DNA from: Haemophilus paracuniculus
GTDB taxonomy: Bacteria; Pseudomonadota; Gammaproteobacteria; Enterobacterales; Pasteurellaceae
Reading direction: 5' to 3'
DNA: 64,000 nucleotides
Assembly (NCBI RefSeq): GCF_002015115.1
Contig: NZ_MUYA01000004.1
Location: 155,820 to 219,819 of the forward strand
Below are positions 27,324 through 34,172 of the stretch, in pieces (the stretch's first letter is position 1; the number at the start of each line of letters is the position of its first letter). Made by a program: the position numbers and the translations under genes. A model generated the notes under the pieces. The model did not search any database, was not told the origin of the DNA, and saw only the letters and a program-made list of their open reading frames with translations.

Positions 27324-27355
27324 AAAATGGCTAGATGATAAAATCTAGCCATTTT
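27324..27355 (+). terminator. hupA terminator
   Basis: 13-bp stem AAAATGGCTAGAT/ATCTAGCCATTTT followed by a short T-rich stretch, 17 nt after the hupA stop. Confidence 0.9.
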
Positions 27356-27384
27356 GCTTTTTAGCCCCACAAAATCCAACCAAG

Positions 27385-28851
27385 ATGAAATACAAAAACC
27401 TACGAGAATTTCTTGATCTGCTTGAACAGCAGGGCGAGCTGGTGCGTATCAAACAGGAAATCGACCCTTACCTTGAAATGACCGAAATTGCCGACCGCAC
27501 CTTACGCAAAGGCGGGGCGGCGTTGTTGTTTGAAAACCCGAAAGGCTATGATATGCCTGTGCTTTGCAACCTGTTCGGCACGCCGAAGCGGGTGGCAATG
27601 GGAATGGGGCAAGCGGATACTTCCGCCCTGAGAGAACTCGGCAAGCTGTTGGCATTTTTGAAAGAGCCTGAACCGCCAAAGGGCTTCAAGGATTTGATCG
27701 GGCAGTTGCCACAATGGAAGCTGGTGCTAAATATGCCGAGCAAAGTATTGAGCAAGGCGGATTGTCAGCAGGTGGTGCTGTCGGGCGAGGATGTGGATTT
27801 GTACAAATTGCCGATTATGCACTGCTGGGAAGGGGACGTCGCCCCCCTCGTTACTTGGGGCTTGACGATTACCCAAGGGCCTTACAAAAAACGGCAAAAT
27901 CTCGGCATTTATCGTCAACAGTTAATCGGCAAAAATAAGTTGATTATGCGTTGGCTCTCGCACCGTGGTGGAGCGTTGGATTTCCAAGAGTGGCAAGAGG
28001 CGAACCCAAATCAGCCGTTCCCTGTTTCGGTGGCGTTGGGGGCAGATCCTGCTACGATTTTGGCGGCGGTTACGCCGATTCCCGATACTCTGTCCGAATA
28101 TGCGTTCGCAGGGCTGTTGCGAGGGTATAAAACCGAAGTGGTGAAATCGATCAGCAATGCTCTGGAAGTGCCAGCCAGTGCGGAAATTGTGTTAGAGGGC
28201 TACATCGACCCGAATGAAACCGCCCTCGAAGGCCCTTATGGCGACCACACGGGCTACTACAACGAGCAAGAATATTTCCCTGTGTTTACCGTAACCCACA
28301 TCACAATGCGGAAAGATCCGATTTACCATTCCACCTACACGGGGCGACCGCCTGATGAACCTGCGGTGTTGGGCGAGGCGTTGAATGAAGTGTTTATCCC
28401 GATTTTGCAAAAGCAATTTCCCGAAATTGTCGATTTCTACTTACCGCCCGAGGGCTGTTCCTACCGCCTCGCGGTGGTAACGATCAAAAAGCAATACGCC
28501 GGCCACGCCAAGCGAGTGATGATGGGGGTTTGGTCGTTCTTACGCCAATTTATGTACACCAAATTTGTGATTGTGTGCGATGACGATGTGAACGCCCGCG
28601 ACTGGAAAGACGTGATCTGGGCGATTACCACCCGCTGCGACCCTGCACGGGACACCACCCTGATCGAAAACACCCCAATCGACTACCTCGATTTCGCCTC
28701 ACCCGTGGCTGGCTTAGGCTCAAAAATGGGAATCGACGCTACCAATAAATGGCAAGGCGAAACCCAACGAGAATGGGGCGTGCCGATCAAGAAAAACGCC
28801 GATGTCGTCAAAAAAGTCGACCAAATTTGGGAAAGTTTGGGGATTGATTAA
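27385..28851 (+). CDS. ubiD: 4-hydroxy-3-polyprenylbenzoate decarboxylase UbiD
   Basis: 488 aa prenyl-FMN-dependent decarboxylase of ubiquinone synthesis. [34 protein letters not shown] and [20 protein letters not shown] are recognisable UbiD segments, the last carrying the catalytic Glu region. No ubiX is adjacent, so the cofactor must come from elsewhere. Rightward, alone after hupA. Confidence 0.95.
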   Translation: MKYKNLREFLDLLEQQGELVRIKQEIDPYLEMTEIADRTLRKGGAALLFENPKGYDMPVLCNLFGTPKRVAMGMGQADTSALRELGKLLAFLKEPEPPKGFKDLIGQLPQWKLVLNMPSKVLSKADCQQVVLSGEDVDLYKLPIMHCWEGDVAPLVTWGLTITQGPYKKRQNLGIYRQQLIGKNKLIMRWLSHRGGALDFQEWQEANPNQPFPVSVALGADPATILAAVTPIPDTLSEYAFAGLLRGYKTEVVKSISNALEVPASAEIVLEGYIDPNETALEGPYGDHTGYYNEQEYFPVFTVTHITMRKDPIYHSTYTGRPPDEPAVLGEALNEVFIPILQKQFPEIVDFYLPPEGCSYRLAVVTIKKQYAGHAKRVMMGVWSFLRQFMYTKFVIVCDDDVNARDWKDVIWAITTRCDPARDTTLIENTPIDYLDFASPVAGLGSKMGIDATNKWQGETQREWGVPIKKNADVVKKVDQIWESLGID

Positions 28852-28856
28852 TCTTA

Positions 28857-28880
28857 AAAGGGGAAAGTATTTTCCCCTTT
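28857..28880. terminator. Terminator between ubiD and trmL
   Basis: 10-bp stem AAAGGGGAAA/TTTCCCCTTT with loop GTAT between convergent genes. Works in either direction. Confidence 0.85.
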
Positions 28881-28883
28881 CCA

Positions 28884-29363
28884 TTAAATCGCCTGCCTCG
28901 GCACGCTATTTGGGTAGCCAAACTGTCGCCACGCTTCGTAAACCACCACGGCGACCGAGTTGGATAAATTCATACTGCGGCTATCTTTACACATTGGGAT
29001 TCGGATTTTTTGCGACATCGGTAGGCCGTCCAAAATCGCTTTCGGCAAGCCGCGGCTTTCGGGGCCGAACATCAAAAAATCCCCCAATTCATAACGCACA
29101 TCGCTATGGTTGGGTTCGCCTTTGGTGGTGAGGGCGAACAGGCGTTTGGGCTTGGCTCGTTCGAGGAAATCCTCAAAATTGCGGTATTTTTGAATATCGA
29201 CAAATTCGTGATAATCCAGCCCTGAACGGCGAAGTTTTTTGTCGTCCCACGCGAAGCCGAGGGGTTCAATCATATGCAGGCGAAAGCCACAATTTGCACA
29301 AAGGCGAATGATATTTCCGCTATTTTGCGGAATTTCGGGCTCAAATAACACAATATCTAACAT
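28884..29363 (-). CDS. trmL: tRNA (cytidine/uridine-34-2'-O)-methyltransferase TrmL
   Basis: 159 aa SPOUT methyltransferase. The trefoil-knot motifs are clear: [46 protein letters not shown], and [17 protein letters not shown]. Methylates the wobble ribose of tRNA-Leu. Same direction as kdsC upstream (25 nt gap with a USS-type GCAAGCGGT between). Confidence 0.95.
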   Translation of the reverse strand: MLDIVLFEPEIPQNSGNIIRLCANCGFRLHMIEPLGFAWDDKKLRRSGLDYHEFVDIQKYRNFEDFLERAKPKRLFALTTKGEPNHSDVRYELGDFLMFGPESRGLPKAILDGLPMSQKIRIPMCKDSRSMNLSNSVAVVVYEAWRQFGYPNSVPRQAI

Positions 29364-29388
29364 AGCAAGCGGTCTGTTTCACGAAAAT

Positions 29389-29946
29389 TTATTGGGCGAT
29401 TTTCATTTGGCTGACGATTTTGAGAAAGCCGTCCGCCGAGTTGAACATCTCTTGTTTATTTTGGGCGGTCAAAATCAGGTCGGAAAGCTCACGCAACGCC
29501 CCGTGTCCGCCTGCGGTTTCCAGCACAAAATCGGCTTTTTCCTTGATGTAGCTGAACGCATCGCCCACCGCCACCGCCACGCCACACACTTCAAAGGCGG
29601 GCAGGTCGAGGCTGTCATCGCCTAAATAAACGGTCTGCTCGGCGGTTACCCCTGCTTTTTCCATTAGCTCAAAGCAAGCGGTGCGTTTTTCCATTTTGCC
29701 GAGCTGGCTCAATGTAATACCTAAATCGTCCAACCGCTTGCGTAAAAAAGGCTTATCGCCCCCCGATAATACCGCTACTTGAATGCCGGCGGCTTGCAAC
29801 ATTTTCGTGCCTAAGCCGTCTCGCACGTTGAAGCGTTTCATTGTTTCGCCTTGATCGGTGTAGTAGAGGCTGCCGTCCGTCAGCACGCCGTCCACATCGG
29901 TGATCACGAGCTTAATTTTGCTCAATTTTGCTAAAAGCTGTTCCAT
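29389..29946 (-). CDS. kdsC: 3-deoxy-D-manno-octulosonate 8-phosphate phosphatase KdsC
   Basis: 185 aa C0-type HAD phosphatase, no cap domain. Catalytic VITDVDGVLTDGSLYY, threonine/serine loop AVLSGGDK, and LGDDSLDLPAFEVCGVAVAVGDA. Releases Kdo for LPS inner core. No kdsD is adjacent. Divergent from yggS. Confidence 0.94.
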   Translation of the reverse strand: MEQLLAKLSKIKLVITDVDGVLTDGSLYYTDQGETMKRFNVRDGLGTKMLQAAGIQVAVLSGGDKPFLRKRLDDLGITLSQLGKMEKRTACFELMEKAGVTAEQTVYLGDDSLDLPAFEVCGVAVAVGDAFSYIKEKADFVLETAGGHGALRELSDLILTAQNKQEMFNSADGFLKIVSQMKIAQ

Positions 29947-30004
29947 TGTTTTTCCTAATAATTTTCTTTATGATTTGTGCATTATAGCCGTTTGGAATTT
30001 AAAA

Positions 30005-30697
30005 ATGTCGATTTCTCACAATTTATCTCAACTTTATCAACAAATTCAACAGGTTAGCCAACGGGCGAACCGTCCTCAAAATGCCGTAAAATTACTTGCC
30101 GTGAGCAAAACCAAACCCGTGGAAGCGATTGAACAAGCGATTTCGGCGGGGCAACGTGTCTTTGGCGAAAATTATGTGCAAGAGGGGGTAGAAAAAATTG
30201 CCTATTTTGCCGAACGCAAAGATTTGGAATGGCATTTTATCGGGCCGTTGCAGTCGAACAAAACCCGTTTAGTCGCAGAAAATTTTGATTGGATTCAAAC
30301 GGTGGATCGGCTCAAAATTGCTCAACGCCTAAGCGAACAACGCCCTGCGGAACTGCCACCGTTGCAAGTGTTGATTCAAATTAACATCAGCGATGAAGAG
30401 TCCAAATCGGGCATCGCCCCCGAGGAAATGCTACCCCTTGCTAAACGGATTAGCGAGCTTCCCCGCCTGCAATTACGCGGTTTAATGGCGATCCCCAAAC
30501 CCGAAAGCGACCCCGCTCAACAAAAAATCGCTCTGCAACAAATGCAGCGACTCTTCCAAACATTGCAAGCAAATTTTGACGGCATCGACACCCTCTCAAT
30601 GGGAATGTCAGATGATATGCAAACAGCGATTGAATGCGGTTCGACAATGGTCAGAATCGGCACGGCGGTGTTTGGGGCGAGGGATTACAAGGGGTAG
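30005..30697 (+). CDS. yggS: PLP homeostasis protein YggS (YBL036c family)
   Basis: 230 aa from the ATG at 30005 (MSISHNLSQLYQQI); the frame continues upstream inside the kdsC start region but without family match. PLP lysine in LLAVSKTKPVEAI, FGENYVQE, HFIGPLQSNKTR and MGMSDDMQTAIECGSTMVRIGTAVFG are all conserved. Fold-type III PLP carrier that buffers vitamin B6. Confidence 0.95.
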   Translation: MSISHNLSQLYQQIQQVSQRANRPQNAVKLLAVSKTKPVEAIEQAISAGQRVFGENYVQEGVEKIAYFAERKDLEWHFIGPLQSNKTRLVAENFDWIQTVDRLKIAQRLSEQRPAELPPLQVLIQINISDEESKSGIAPEEMLPLAKRISELPRLQLRGLMAIPKPESDPAQQKIALQQMQRLFQTLQANFDGIDTLSMGMSDDMQTAIECGSTMVRIGTAVFGARDYKG

Positions 30698-30778
30698 GAT
30701 GTTGAAAAGTTCGTATATGTTATATTTATCAACAAAATGGACTTTTCAAAATATTACCGCTTGCTATCCTACCTCACT
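30689..30778. terminator. Hairpin with USS-variant arms between yggS and tehB
   Basis: ACAAGGGGTAGGAT overlaps the yggS end, and a USS-like arm (TACCGCTTGCTATCCTACC) precedes tehB. Inside them TTGAAAAGT pairs with ACTTTTCAA. It lies between two convergent genes, so bidirectional termination is likely. Confidence 0.6.
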
Positions 30779-31629
30779 TTCCTTGCCAACATCGTCGCAA
30801 ACTGTAATTGAATACGGTTGCCGTTGGCGTCGGTTTTGTGTAAATGCCCGAGATCTTCGTTATATTTCACCAATTCCCAACCTTGGTAATAATTTTTCAA
30901 TTCGCCCTCTTTGAAGGTGAAAGAAAATGGCATTGGGCAGGGGTATTGTTCGGTACTCATTGCACAAACAATTAAATTATAACCACCGATTTTGGTGTTT
31001 TTTTGCATATTTTCGATGATGGCAGGAATGCGATCTCGGTTCAAAAACATCATTACCACGGTGGATAAAATCAGATCATAGTCGCCTTGAATATCCGCTT
31101 GGTTGATGTCGTAAATGGCGGTGTTGATGTTTCGTTGCTCTTTTTCGATCACTTGATTTAAGAATGAAATGCTCTCTTCGCTATGATCCACGGCGGTTAC
31201 GTTAAAGCCGAGCAGATCCAAATAGAGGGAATTTCTGCCGCGTCCACAGCCCAAGTCAAGGGCTTTGCCTTGTTGGATATATTGGGTGGCGTTTAGCACT
31301 TCCGAGTGGGTGGCGGTGAGGTTATATTTTTTGCTGTAATAATCTTCGGGCTGGCAATAAAAGGCGAGCTGACATTCTAAATCGTCCGAAAGCGGGGTAA
31401 CTTTATGCCAAAGTTGTGGCTCAACAAAATAGGGCTGATGTTGAGGATCAAAAATATGTTCGGCAACTACCTCGCCGTTTTCGGTTAATTCACTAAATTT
31501 GAGTTGCCCTTTTAGCACCGTTAATTTCGCCCAAGTGCCAACTTTGGTGTTGTGTTTTTCTTGGAACATTTGCGGTAGGGTCTCTTTTGTCCAGACGGGC
31601 ATTTGTTTGTAGCAGCGTAGCTTTTCCAT
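30769..31629 (-). CDS. tehB: SAM-dependent methyltransferase TehB (tellurite resistance)
   Basis: 286 aa from the ATG at 31629 (MEKLRCYKQMPVW). It has an N-terminal cupin-like domain (about residues 1-95, with KLTVLKGQLKFSELTENGE) fused to a class I methyltransferase (LDLGCGRGRNSLYL at about 124-137, then VTAVDHSEESI). This two-part form is the one known in Haemophilus; E. coli TehB lacks the first domain. Can methylate tellurite/selenite; physiological role may be in oxidative or heme-related stress. No tehA adjacent. Confidence 0.92.
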   Translation of the reverse strand: MEKLRCYKQMPVWTKETLPQMFQEKHNTKVGTWAKLTVLKGQLKFSELTENGEVVAEHIFDPQHQPYFVEPQLWHKVTPLSDDLECQLAFYCQPEDYYSKKYNLTATHSEVLNATQYIQQGKALDLGCGRGRNSLYLDLLGFNVTAVDHSEESISFLNQVIEKEQRNINTAIYDINQADIQGDYDLILSTVVMMFLNRDRIPAIIENMQKNTKIGGYNLIVCAMSTEQYPCPMPFSFTFKEGELKNYYQGWELVKYNEDLGHLHKTDANGNRIQLQFATMLARKVR

Positions 31630-31691
31630 TTTGGTTTCCTCGATCAAAATAAAACGGCAAGATCTTAGGGATTTGGCGATCATCAGGCAAG

Positions 31692-31716
31692 AAAAAACCG
31701 ACTAAAATAGTCGGCT
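31692..31716 (-). terminator. Terminator after the HpaC-like gene
   Basis: On the minus strand CCGACT-ATTTT-AGTCGG is followed by TTTTTTC, a textbook intrinsic terminator 20-25 nt after the stop. Confidence 0.88.
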
Positions 31717-31739
31717 ATTCTGCATTCGCTTGATTTTTA

Positions 31740-32231
31740 TCAAAGTTCCACTTGATTAAACTGCCGTCCAAAATAAACCAAACTATGGTTTGGGGCGGTG
31801 TCTATTTGGGTGAGGCGTGTAATAAAAATGGTGTGGCTGCCGACGCTGTGGCTGTCGATAATTTCCCCTTGCAAGGTGGAAATTGCCCCTTTCAATAACG
31901 GCAGACCTTGCTCGCTTTCTTGCCAAATGTCCCAACTGAAACGCTGTTCCATTGTGCTATCCAGCATACAGGCGAAATGTTTGGCGAGTTCTTCCTGCTC
32001 GTGGCTCAATACGTTTACGCACACTTGGCGGTTTTGGGCGATGATGTCGTGCAGGTCGCTGCTTTGGTTGATGCAAAAGAGCAGCGTGGGTGGGCTGTCG
32101 CTGACGGAACAGACCGATGAAACGGTGATCCCCACTTTGCCCGCTTTGCCGTTGCTGGTTACGATACTGACAGCGGCACAAAGATGAGCCATTGCATCGC
32201 GAAATTGTTGTGAAAATTCAATCGGTTGCAT
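31740..32231 (-). CDS. Flavin reductase domain protein, HpaC-like
   Basis: 163 aa from the ATG at 32231 (MQPIEFSQQFRDAM), which has GGAAAAAAG upstream; a TTG at 32243 would add four residues. FRDAMAHLCAAVSIVTSNGKAGKVGITVSSVCSVSDSPPTLLFCIN and CVNVLSHEQEELAKHFA are very close to E. coli HpaC, the NADH:FMN reductase that feeds reduced flavin to 4-hydroxyphenylacetate hydroxylase. No HpaB oxygenase is nearby, so its partner is unknown. It directly follows the HI1450-like gene. Confidence 0.85.
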   Translation of the reverse strand: MQPIEFSQQFRDAMAHLCAAVSIVTSNGKAGKVGITVSSVCSVSDSPPTLLFCINQSSDLHDIIAQNRQVCVNVLSHEQEELAKHFACMLDSTMEQRFSWDIWQESEQGLPLLKGAISTLQGEIIDSHSVGSHTIFITRLTQIDTAPNHSLVYFGRQFNQVEL

Positions 32232-32243
32232 TCTTTTTTCCAA

Positions 32244-32555
32244 TTAGGCTTTCCAAATAACGTGGTATTGGCGATCTTCCGCATCGTGGGAAATCAGAAA
32301 ACGGGCGAAAATATCGTCCATTTCATCTTGCTCATTGACTAAGCCCACCCACACTTCGGCAAAGGCTTCGGGGTCAATCAACGTGCCGATTTCTTCGTCC
32401 CAGTTGTCGGCGGTTTCCACCATTTCCACCGCACCACGTTCTTCAAATTGTAAGTTGAATAATAAAATATCGGCAGGATCGAGATTTTCGCCTGCCATTT
32501 CCAAGAAAATATCGTAAGCGAGGTCAATCGCTTCATCAGGGGTTAATTTTTGCAT
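32244..32555 (-). CDS. HI1450-like double-stranded DNA mimic (DUF440/YciU family)
   Basis: 103 aa, strongly acidic (many Asp/Glu, few Lys/Arg). Opening [41 protein letters not shown] and later [12 protein letters not shown] follow H. influenzae HI1450, a protein whose surface mimics DNA charge and which was reported to bind HU. hupA lies 5 kb away in this window. Coupled to the HpaC-like gene downstream. The HU-binding role is from the family. Confidence 0.88.
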   Translation of the reverse strand: MQKLTPDEAIDLAYDIFLEMAGENLDPADILLFNLQFEERGAVEMVETADNWDEEIGTLIDPEAFAEVWVGLVNEQDEMDDIFARFLISHDAEDRQYHVIWKA

Positions 32556-32584
32556 TGTTTGAATAATGGGTAAAAATTGAACAA

Positions 32585-32612
32585 AATCAGACCGCTTGCA
32601 AGCGGTCTGATT
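32585..32612. terminator. 28-bp perfect palindrome containing two USS, after sucB
   Basis: Bases 32585-32598 are exactly complementary to 32599-32612, centred on CTTGCAAG. The core is two head-to-head USS. It lies between the sucB stop and the HI1450-like start on the same strand, so it probably ends the suc transcript. Confidence 0.75.
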
Positions 32613-32639
32613 CTTTGAAATTTCGGCTAAATGTTGGGT

Positions 32640-33854
32640 TTAAATTTCCAACAACAGACGAGTTGGATCTTCAAGCAGGTCTTTGACCGCCACGAGGAAA
32701 CCAACACTTTCTCTGCCGTCAATCAAACGGTGATCGTAGCTGAGGGCGAGGTACATCATCGGGCGGATTTCCACTTTGCCGTCAATCGCCACAGGGCGAT
32801 CTTTGATGGCGTGCATTCCCAAAATCGCACTTTGTGGTGGGTTGATGATCGGGGTAGACATCAATGATCCGAACACGCCGCCGTTGGTAATGGTAAAGTT
32901 GCCGCCCGTGAGATCTTCCACGGTCAATTTGCCGTCTCTGCCTTTTTCGGCGAGGGTTTTGATCGTTTTCTCGATCTCTGCCATACTCAATTTATCGCAA
33001 TCACGCACTACTGGCGTAACCAATCCGCGTGGGGTGGATACGGCAATGCTGATGTCGAAATAGTTGTGATAAACAATATCATCGCCGTCAATTGAGGCAT
33101 TGATTTCTGGGTAGCGTTTGAGGGCTTCCACCACCGCTTTGATGTAGAACGACATAAAGCCCAAACGCACGCCGTGCTGTTTCTCAAATTTTTCGCCGTA
33201 TTGTTTACGCAGGGTCATAATTGGCTGCATATCCACTTCGTTGAAGGTGGTGAGCATTGCGGTGGTGTTTTTCGCTTCGAGTAAGCGTTCCGCCACGCGT
33301 TTGCGTAAACGGGTCATCGGGACGCGTTTTTCGCTGCGGCTTTGATACGCCACGGTGCTGACGGTGTTTTCCGCCACCGCAGGTTTGGCTTGGCGTTTCG
33401 CCACCACCGCTTCAATATCTTCACGGGTGATACGACCGCCTACGCCCGTGCCTTTCACTTCATTAGCATTCAAGCCGTGTTCGGCGAGTAAACGGCGAAC
33501 CGCAGGGCCTTGCGAATCGGCATCGCTATGATCATTTTCCACCGCAGAGGTTTTGCGATCCGCAGGGGTTGGCTCGTTGGCTGGGGCAACGGTTTGTGCG
33601 GTAAAATCGCCCGCTTGTTGTGAGTTGAGCGTGCCGAGCAACTGCTTACTCACCACGGTTGCCCCTTCATCTTGCTGAATTTCGGCAATCACACCATCGC
33701 TGGTAGCTGGCACTTCAAGCACCACTTTGTCCGTTTCGATTTCAACAATCACTTCATCACGTTTTACGCTGTCGCCCACACGTTTATGCCATTTCGCCAC
33801 TGTCGCATCGGCAACGGATTCAGGTAAATCTGGAACAAGAATTTCGATAGTCAT
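32640..33854 (-). CDS. sucB: Dihydrolipoyl succinyltransferase (2-oxoglutarate dehydrogenase E2)
   Basis: 404 aa. Lipoyl domain with the lipoylated lysine in [13 protein letters not shown], then a linker, the peripheral E3/E1-binding domain ([34 protein letters not shown]), and the catalytic trimer-forming domain ending [16 protein letters not shown] with the HxxxDG motif. Takes succinyl groups from SucA to CoA. Its own Shine-Dalgarno AAAAGGAAAAC precedes the ATG. It is separated from sucA by the FtsZ-like ORF. Confidence 0.97.
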   Translation of the reverse strand: MTIEILVPDLPESVADATVAKWHKRVGDSVKRDEVIVEIETDKVVLEVPATSDGVIAEIQQDEGATVVSKQLLGTLNSQQAGDFTAQTVAPANEPTPADRKTSAVENDHSDADSQGPAVRRLLAEHGLNANEVKGTGVGGRITREDIEAVVAKRQAKPAVAENTVSTVAYQSRSEKRVPMTRLRKRVAERLLEAKNTTAMLTTFNEVDMQPIMTLRKQYGEKFEKQHGVRLGFMSFYIKAVVEALKRYPEINASIDGDDIVYHNYFDISIAVSTPRGLVTPVVRDCDKLSMAEIEKTIKTLAEKGRDGKLTVEDLTGGNFTITNGGVFGSLMSTPIINPPQSAILGMHAIKDRPVAIDGKVEIRPMMYLALSYDHRLIDGRESVGFLVAVKDLLEDPTRLLLEI

Positions 33855-33882
33855 TTTAGTTTTCCTTTTAATTTGTGAGCGA

Positions 33883-34119
33883 TTAGCCTAAGCCACCCGT
33901 AGTTTGAGCACCGATTTGCACGGTTTGAATGTCGGCATTGACCATTTTCAAGGCTTGTGCGTCGGTATTGACCGCATACATTTCAACCCCTTTACTATTC
34001 AAATCTGCCACATTTTCGGTTTCAGCAATGCGATTTAATGCATTACAACCGCCACCACCTACGCCTATAATCTTAATGTTGGCTTGGAATGATTCTTCTG
34101 GAATTGGGTTAAACATCAT
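33883..34119 (-). CDS. Short FtsZ N-terminal-domain-like ORF between sucA and sucB
   Basis: 78 aa that align by eye only with the first part of Fts[18 protein letters not shown] (T1/G1 loop GVGGGGCN at 19-26), [14 protein letters not shown] (44-57) and [13 protein letters not shown] (66-78). Full FtsZ goes on with GAGANP and the tubulin signature GGGTGTG; here a TAA follows GGLG. It lacks the GTPase signature, T7 loop and C-terminal peptide, so it cannot polymerise as FtsZ does. It keeps ATGATG, a GGAG Shine-Dalgarno 6 nt before it, and an intact frame with ordinary codons. It could be a remnant of a partial duplication or a small regulatory protein. Function unknown. Confidence 0.7.
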   Translation of the reverse strand: MMFNPIPEESFQANIKIIGVGGGGCNALNRIAETENVADLNSKGVEMYAVNTDAQALKMVNADIQTVQIGAQTTGGLG

Positions 34120-34145
34120 TTTATTCTCCGTATCTTATCTAAATT

Positions 34146-34165
34146 GCCTCAACCTAAGCTGAGGC
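34146..34165 (-). terminator. Hairpin after sucA
   Basis: GCCTCA/TGAGGC 6-bp stem with an 8-nt loop, followed on the minus strand by AATTT. It sits just after the sucA stop and before the FtsZ-like ORF. Weak; may attenuate rather than end transcription, as sucB must also be expressed. Confidence 0.45.
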
Positions 34166-34172
34166 GTGATGA

